Source: Gallintestinimicrobium propionicum
GTDB taxonomy: Bacteria > Bacillota > Clostridia > Lachnospirales > Lachnospiraceae
Reading direction: 5' to 3'
NCBI RefSeq assembly: GCF_025567525.1
Contig: NZ_JAOQJY010000014.1
Span: forward strand, 44,202-108,201
DNA: 64,000 nucleotides
Shown here: one piece after another, positions 59,830 to 64,000 of the stretch
Position numbering within the stretch: position 1 is the first letter of the stretch
Layout: each line of letters opens with the position of its first letter
The notes under the pieces: generated by a model
What the model was told of the DNA's origin: nothing
What the model saw: only the letters and a program-made list of their open reading frames with translations
Databases searched by the model: none
Translations under genes and position numbers: made by a program

Positions 59830-60311
59830 GTGTAAAAACGGACACGGAAAACAAAAAGGGCATGCTTGTGCTTGGACAGCTTCCACAAACATCAGCGATG
59901 GAAGCAGCAGAGCTGGAGGCGTCCTGTTTAAAGGAAGCGTGGAGTAAAAAAGCGTGGGAAGACGCGCTGGAAGATAAAAATGCGTGGTATGCGGGCGCGT
60001 GGCTGGATGGCAGGCTGGTCGGCTGCTGCGGACTGTGGCAGTCCTTTGAGGATGCGGACATCTGCAACGTTGCGGTGGATCAGACCCTCAGACGGCAGGG
60101 AATCGGTGAACAGCTGCTTCTTTTTTTGATGGAAAACGGCAAAAAACGGGGTGTGAAAAATTTTACGCTCGAAGTGCGCAGATCCAATGAGGCTGCAATC
60201 GGACTATATCATAAGCTTGGATTTCTGGACGAGGGCGTGCGTCCCAATTTTTATGATTCGCCGAAGGAAGATGCTTTGATTTTATGGAAAAAGCAGGAAA
60301 CGCAGGGATAA
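59826..60311 (+). CDS. rimI: Ribosomal protein S18-alanine N-acetyltransferase RimI
   Basis: 161 residues, GNAT fold. The acetyl-CoA site is VDQTLRRQGIGEQLL, preceded by CNVA and followed by FTLEVRRSNEAAIGLYHKLGF, the RimI-specific motif. It acetylates the N-terminus of S18 in well-studied relatives. It sits between tsaB and tsaD, a common arrangement in Firmicutes. ATG 59826 forms an ATGA overlap with tsaB. Confidence 0.93.
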   Translation: MSVKTDTENKKGMLVLGQLPQTSAMEAAELEASCLKEAWSKKAWEDALEDKNAWYAGAWLDGRLVGCCGLWQSFEDADICNVAVDQTLRRQGIGEQLLLFLMENGKKRGVKNFTLEVRRSNEAAIGLYHKLGFLDEGVRPNFYDSPKEDALILWKKQETQG

Positions 60312-60369
60312 TTTACCGCTGTTTATTGTGCATAAGAAGCGCTACAATGAGCAGGAAAAGGAGGTTGCC

Positions 60370-60615
60370 ATGCGGAAATGGAAACAGGATGAAGCTGTGC
60401 TGCAGTCTGTTGTCTGCAACCGATGCGGAAAACAGCTGAAGGTAGAGAACGGAGTGCTGAAAGAAGGCTGCCTGCAGGTATGTCAGACGTTTGGCTATTT
60501 TAGCGCAATGGATGGAACAAAAGTCAGATTTGACCTGTGTGAGGCATGCTATCTGGAGTTAAAGAAAAGCTTTCTGATTGCACCGCAGGAAGAAGAATCG
60601 ACAGAGCTTCTCTGA
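60370..60615 (+). CDS. Small Zn-ribbon-like protein of unknown function
   Basis: 81 residues. Two Cys pairs, CNRCGK near residue 18 and CEACYLEL near 60, suggest a zinc ribbon. AAAGGAGGTTGCC gives a strong RBS for ATG 60370. I do not recognise a named family. It lies inside the t6A operon between rimI and the RNase Z gene. Confidence 0.75.
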   Translation: MRKWKQDEAVLQSVVCNRCGKQLKVENGVLKEGCLQVCQTFGYFSAMDGTKVRFDLCEACYLELKKSFLIAPQEEESTELL

Positions 60616-60656
60616 ATGAAAAACAGATATTTTATCATTTAGAAATGAGGAATAGA

Positions 60657-61568
60657 ATGCTTGAAGTTTGTCTTTTGGGAACCGGAGGAATGATGCCGCT
60701 GCCATATCGGTGGCTGACGTCTCTGATGGTTCGTTATAATGGAAAAAGTATCCTGATCGACTGTGGAGAGGGTACACAGATTGCGATGAAAGAAAAAGGA
60801 TGGAGCCCAAAGCCTATCGACGTGATCTGTTTTACTCATTTTCATGCAGATCATATCAGCGGGCTGCCTGGAATGCTTTTAACAATGGGAAATGCAGAAC
60901 GGACAGAATCCTTGACGGTAATCGGTCCCAAAGGGCTTACCAGGACGGTGAATGCGCTCCGTGTGATTGCACCGGAGCTTCCGTTTGAAATCAGATGTAT
61001 TGAATTTGAAGAAAATGAACAGACCCTGTGTTTTGATGGGCTGAGAATAGAAGCTTTTCGGGTCAATCATAATGTTGTCTGCTATGGATACAGTCTTTCG
61101 ATTGACCGTGCAGGCAAGTTCCAGCTGGATAAGGCGGAAGCGCTCGGAATTGAGCGACGCTATTGGAACAAGCTGCAGAAAGGTGAGACACTGGAGCTGG
61201 ATGGGAAAATCTATACGCCGGATATGGTCATGGGAGAAGCCAGAAAGGGTCTGAAGGTCACTTACTGTACGGATACCAGACCTACGGAAGGCATTGTAAA
61301 GCATGCGGCAGGTTCGGATCTTTTTATCTGCGAGGGCATGTACGGGGAGCCGGAAAAGAAAGATAAGGCAAAAGAACATAAGCACATGACGTTTCTGGAA
61401 GCTGCGGACATGGCGAAGCGTGCACAGGTGAAAAAGATGTGGCTTACCCATTACAGTCCGTCACTGGTGCATCCGGAGGAATTTATGGGCGGCGTGCGCA
61501 AAATATTTCCGGATTCCTTTGCGGCAAAGGACGGATGGACCCAGGATCTTGCATTTGAGGAAGAATGA
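60657..61568 (+). CDS. rnz: Ribonuclease Z
   Basis: 303 residues, metallo-beta-lactamase fold. The metal-binding motif HFHADH is at residues 61-66; GTGGMMPLPYRWLTSLMV at the N-terminus and KHMTFLEAADMAKRA, LTHYSPSL near the end complete the RNase Z pattern. It trims the 3' ends of tRNA precursors, notably those without an encoded CCA such as the two tRNA-Ser genes at the end of this window. ATG 60657 is preferred (AATGAGGAATAG upstream). Its stop overlaps the tsaD start (ATGA). Confidence 0.93.
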   Translation: MLEVCLLGTGGMMPLPYRWLTSLMVRYNGKSILIDCGEGTQIAMKEKGWSPKPIDVICFTHFHADHISGLPGMLLTMGNAERTESLTVIGPKGLTRTVNALRVIAPELPFEIRCIEFEENEQTLCFDGLRIEAFRVNHNVVCYGYSLSIDRAGKFQLDKAEALGIERRYWNKLQKGETLELDGKIYTPDMVMGEARKGLKVTYCTDTRPTEGIVKHAAGSDLFICEGMYGEPEKKDKAKEHKHMTFLEAADMAKRAQVKKMWLTHYSPSLVHPEEFMGGVRKIFPDSFAAKDGWTQDLAFEEE

Positions 61569-62617
61569 GGCGTAAGGACATGACAGATACAAAAGAAAAA
61601 GATGTGCTCATACTGGCGATCGAAAGCTCCTGTGACGAAACGGCAGCGGCTGTCGTCAAAAACGGCAGGGAAGTGCTTTCCAACGTCATTTATTCGCAGA
61701 TTGACCTGCATACGCTTTACGGTGGCGTAGTGCCGGAAATTGCGTCACGCAAGCATATTGAAAAGATAAATCAGGTTGTCCGTAAGGCGCTTGCGGACGC
61801 AAGCTGTACGCTGGACGATATTACAGCGGTCGCAGTGACCTACGGGCCGGGACTGGTCGGTGCGCTTTTAGTCGGTGTGGCGGAAGCAAAGGCAATTGCA
61901 TTTGCTGCGAACAAGCCGCTTGTCGGTGTGCATCATATCGAGGGGCATATCAGCGCCAATTATATTGAAAATAAAGAACTGGAACCGCCATTTTTATGTC
62001 TCGTCGTATCGGGTGGACATTCCCATCTCGTCCGGGTAAAGGATTACGGGGAATATGAAATCCTCGGAAAAACAAGGGATGACGCAGCCGGAGAAGCCTT
62101 TGATAAAGTTGCGCGCGCAATCGGACTTGGGTATCCTGGCGGGCCCAAAATCGATCGCGTATCAAACGAAGGCAATCCGGAGGCAATTATATTTCCGCGT
62201 GCCAAAATCGCAGATAACGTATATGATTTCAGCTTCAGTGGCTTAAAGTCTGCTGTTTTGAATTATTTAAACGGGTGCCAGATGAAAGGCATAGATATCA
62301 ATCAGGCTGATGTCGCTGCTTCTTTCCAGAAAGCAGTGGTGGACGTTTTGGTAGAACACTCGATGGATGCTGTAAAACGGTATCATGTGGACAAATTTGC
62401 GATTGCAGGAGGTGTTGCGTCAAACAGCCATCTGCGGGCGGCACTGGAGAGTGCGTGCAGCAAACAGGGTGTGAAGTTTTACAGACCATCTCCGATTTTG
62501 TGTACGGATAATGCTGCAATGATCGGAGCAGCAGGATATTATGAGTATTTAAAGGGAGTCCGGCATGGCTGGGACTTAAACGCGGTGCCGAACCTGAAAC
62601 TGGGAGAGAGAATCTGA
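61565..62617 (+). CDS. tsaD: tRNA N6-adenosine threonylcarbamoyltransferase TsaD
   Basis: 350 residues. AIESSCDETAAAVV at the start, GGVVPEIASRKH, the metal-binding HHIEGHISA, and CLVVSGGHSHLV and FDKVARAIGLGYPGGP are diagnostic. It transfers the threonylcarbamoyl group onto A37. The start at ATG 61565 overlaps the rnz stop; ATG 61580 is a possible internal alternative. The ispD start overlaps its stop by one base. Confidence 0.97.
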   Translation: MRRKDMTDTKEKDVLILAIESSCDETAAAVVKNGREVLSNVIYSQIDLHTLYGGVVPEIASRKHIEKINQVVRKALADASCTLDDITAVAVTYGPGLVGALLVGVAEAKAIAFAANKPLVGVHHIEGHISANYIENKELEPPFLCLVVSGGHSHLVRVKDYGEYEILGKTRDDAAGEAFDKVARAIGLGYPGGPKIDRVSNEGNPEAIIFPRAKIADNVYDFSFSGLKSAVLNYLNGCQMKGIDINQADVAASFQKAVVDVLVEHSMDAVKRYHVDKFAIAGGVASNSHLRAALESACSKQGVKFYRPSPILCTDNAAMIGAAGYYEYLKGVRHGWDLNAVPNLKLGERI

Positions 62618-63354
62618 TGAAAAAAACATTCTGTACGGCAATCGTACTGGCAGCAGGCTCCGGGAAAAGAATGGGGACAAAGATTGCAAAGCAGTATCTC
62701 GAAATAGACGGGAAACCGCTTCTGTACTATACGCTCCTTGCTTTTGAACGTTCCCCGCGGATTGATAAGATCATACTGACTGTCGGCAGCGAAGAACAGA
62801 TTTCCTATTGTCAGGAGACTATTCTGCGTCCCTATGGCTTTCAGAAGGTTGCTTCGGTTATCACAGGTGGAAAAGAACGCTATGATTCCGTCTGGATGGG
62901 ACTGAAGGCGGTAAAGGGCGATCTGCCAAAAGAAGCGACAGAGGGAATTGTGTTTATTCACGATGGAGCAAGACCAATGGTATCGGAGGATATTCTGGAA
63001 CGGTGTTTTCAGGATGCCCAAAAATATAATGCGTGTGTTGCCGCAGTGCCGGTAAAGGATACGATTAAAATTGCGGATGAAAACGGCTTTGCGGAAACGA
63101 CACCCCGCAGGGATCGCGTATGGCAGGTGCAGACACCTCAAACATTTTCGTTTGGGTTGATTTATGATGCCTATGCCCAACTTGCAGCACAAAAAGATAC
63201 TCTGGCGGAAAAAGGAATCAAAATTACAGATGACGCGATGGTGGTGGAGACGTTTACAGATCATCAGGTGAAACTGACTGAGGGAAGCTACCGCAATCTG
63301 AAAGTGACTACACCGGAAGATCTTCCGCTTGCAGAAAAATATCTGCACAGTTAA
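62617..63354 (+). CDS. ispD: 2-C-methyl-D-erythritol 4-phosphate cytidylyltransferase IspD
   Basis: 245 residues. The CTP-binding start AIVLAAGSGKRMGTKIAKQYL, then GGKERYDSVWMGL, VFIHDGARPMVS, AVPVKDTIK, and TPRRDRVWQVQTPQTF match IspD of the MEP isoprenoid pathway. TarI-type ribitol-phosphate enzymes are related, but no TarJ is adjacent, so IspD is the better call. It overlaps tsaD by one base (TGATG) and ends the operon. Confidence 0.92.
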   Translation: MKKTFCTAIVLAAGSGKRMGTKIAKQYLEIDGKPLLYYTLLAFERSPRIDKIILTVGSEEQISYCQETILRPYGFQKVASVITGGKERYDSVWMGLKAVKGDLPKEATEGIVFIHDGARPMVSEDILERCFQDAQKYNACVAAVPVKDTIKIADENGFAETTPRRDRVWQVQTPQTFSFGLIYDAYAQLAAQKDTLAEKGIKITDDAMVVETFTDHQVKLTEGSYRNLKVTTPEDLPLAEKYLHS

Positions 63355-63448
63355 AGGATTTGGACATGTTTTTTCTAGGTCGGGAACCGGCTGTTTTCAA
63401 CAAAAAATCGGCTTTTTACAAAAAAAGTAAAAAAAATGAAAAAGAGTG

Positions 63449-63477
63449 TTGACATTCCTGTAAAGCTCTGATAGAAT
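63449..63477 (+). promoter_or_regulatory. Promoter of the tRNA-Ser genes
   Basis: TTGACA (63449-63454), 17-base spacer, TAGAAT (63472-63477), about 50 bases before the first tRNA. The stretch 63355-63448 holds no gene or clear terminator that I can see. Confidence 0.8.
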
Positions 63478-63529
63478 ACATCTTGCGCTGATGAAGCGCG
63501 GCAAGTTCAAAAGATGAGCCGAATGACCC

Positions 63530-63615
63530 GGAGAGGTATCGAAGCGGTCATAACGAGGCGGTCTTGAAAACCGTTTGTCCGAAAGGGCGCGTGGGTTCGA
63601 ATCCCACCCTCTCCG
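63530..63615 (+). tRNA. tRNA-Ser (anticodon UGA)
   Basis: Acceptor GGAGAGG (63530) pairs with CCTCTCC (63608-63614), discriminator G. The anticodon loop CTTGAAA places TGA at 63565-63567; a long variable arm (GTCCGAAAGGGC) marks tRNA-Ser, and GGTTCGAATCC is the T arm. CCA is not encoded. Confidence 0.95.
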
Positions 63616-63713
63616 TTAGATTCCAGCAAATAGTCTTGCGGAGCATGGCTGTGGATGGAATCCTCCAGATACAATCGCGAGATTGTCATATTGGTAAATG
63701 TGAATCAGCACAT

Positions 63714-63803
63714 GGAGAAGTACCCAAGATGGCTGAAGGGACACCCCTGGAAAGGGTGCAGGTCGTTAATAGCGGCGCGAGGGTTCAAATCCCTCCTTCT
63801 CCG
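63714..63803 (+). tRNA. tRNA-Ser (anticodon GGA)
   Basis: Acceptor GGAGAAG (63714-63720) pairs with CTTCTCC (63796-63802), discriminator G. The anticodon stem CACCC/GGGTG encloses CTGGAAA, anticodon GGA at 63749-63751. Long variable arm and GGTTCAAATCC T arm. CCA is not encoded. Confidence 0.95.
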
Positions 63804-63853
63804 TTCGCTCAACTTGATTGGGCAATGAACTTTGAAAAAAGTTCAAAAAGTTC

Positions 63854-63882
63854 TTGACAAGCCAAACTGCTTATGATAAACT
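63854..63882 (+). promoter_or_regulatory. Strong promoter, probably of an rRNA operon
   Basis: TTGACA (63854-63859), 17-base spacer, TAAACT (63877-63882). The following leader with CACCTTGACAAATAAACAG and AACCCTGAAAATTCC resembles sequences ahead of 16S rRNA in Clostridia; the rRNA itself would lie beyond the window. Confidence 0.6.
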
Positions 63883-64000
63883 CAATAAGCTGTCTGAGCG
63901 ACAGGAACGAAAGTTCTTCTGGAAATACTTCCAATAAGAAGAACAGCACCTTGACAAATAAACAGTAATGCAACCCTGAAAATTCCAAACAGAACAAAAA

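Noticed and set aside
62617..63354. IspD read as a TarI ribitol-5-phosphate cytidylyltransferase.
   Set aside because: No TarJ reductase or other teichoic-acid genes adjoin it, and the motif order fits IspD.

Overview
The window reads as a chromosome segment of a gut-type Firmicute, most likely a Lachnospiraceae (Clostridia). The signs are near-balanced base composition, strong AGGAGG-type ribosome binding sites, TTGACA/TATAAT promoters, lipoprotein solute-binding proteins paired with LplB/YtcP-type permeases, YesM/YesN-type two-component regulation, an FMN riboswitch in front of ribU, and a long-form hibernation factor. The species cannot be fixed from the sequence alone. Nearly all genes run on the + strand; the exceptions are YitT-like/RecQ (11.9-14.4 kb), one sulfatase (16.1-17.6 kb) and one SDR (37.2-38.0 kb).

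Layout. 0-14.4 kb: the end of a YacP/NYN nuclease, a GH38 alpha-mannosidase, a MATE exporter, a RelA/SpoT-domain protein with two unknown partners, an MFS transporter, a glycerophosphodiesterase, GreA, an SDR, a nitroreductase, a YitT-like protein and RecQ. 14.7-34.5 kb: a large glycan-utilization locus with GH125 alpha-mannosidase, two Cys-type sulfatases, two paralogous solute-binding lipoproteins around a permease pair, a YesM/YesN two-component system, GH3, GH20 beta-hexosaminidase and GH2 beta-mannosidase. With the nearby GH38 this enzyme set matches stepwise removal of mannose, beta-mannose and N-acetylhexosamine from an imported, possibly sulfated, N-glycan-like oligosaccharide. None of these enzymes shows a signal peptide, so breakdown is probably cytoplasmic.

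34.8-41.9 kb: an ABC exporter with a small membrane protein, an SDR, a thioredoxin reductase, a secreted SH3b-NlpC/P60 peptidase, a cluster of DnaA boxes, and HPF. 42.1-48.3 kb: a cell-surface glycan module (GT-C-like membrane protein carrying a 15-bp minisatellite, GT2-GtrA fusion, MBOAT acyltransferase, SGNH protein). 48.4-58.0 kb: Tex, FMN riboswitch-ribU, a MacAB-like operon whose ATPase gene carries a one-base frameshift, and a GH35 beta-galactosidase that shares a duplicated ~70-bp leader with the macA-like gene. 58.1-63.4 kb: a tightly overlapping housekeeping operon tsaE-tsaB-rimI-(Zn-ribbon protein)-rnz-tsaD-ispD. 63.5-64.0 kb: two tRNA-Ser genes and what looks like the leader of an rRNA operon.

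The least explained signals are non-coding. A multi-hairpin repeat occurs four times, always on the + strand and always directly after a terminator hairpin. Two promoters in the glycan locus match each other at fixed spacing over about 100 bp. The macA-like and GH35 genes share a duplicated leader. A 129-bp nested inverted-repeat element lies between the ABC ATPase and the macA-like gene.
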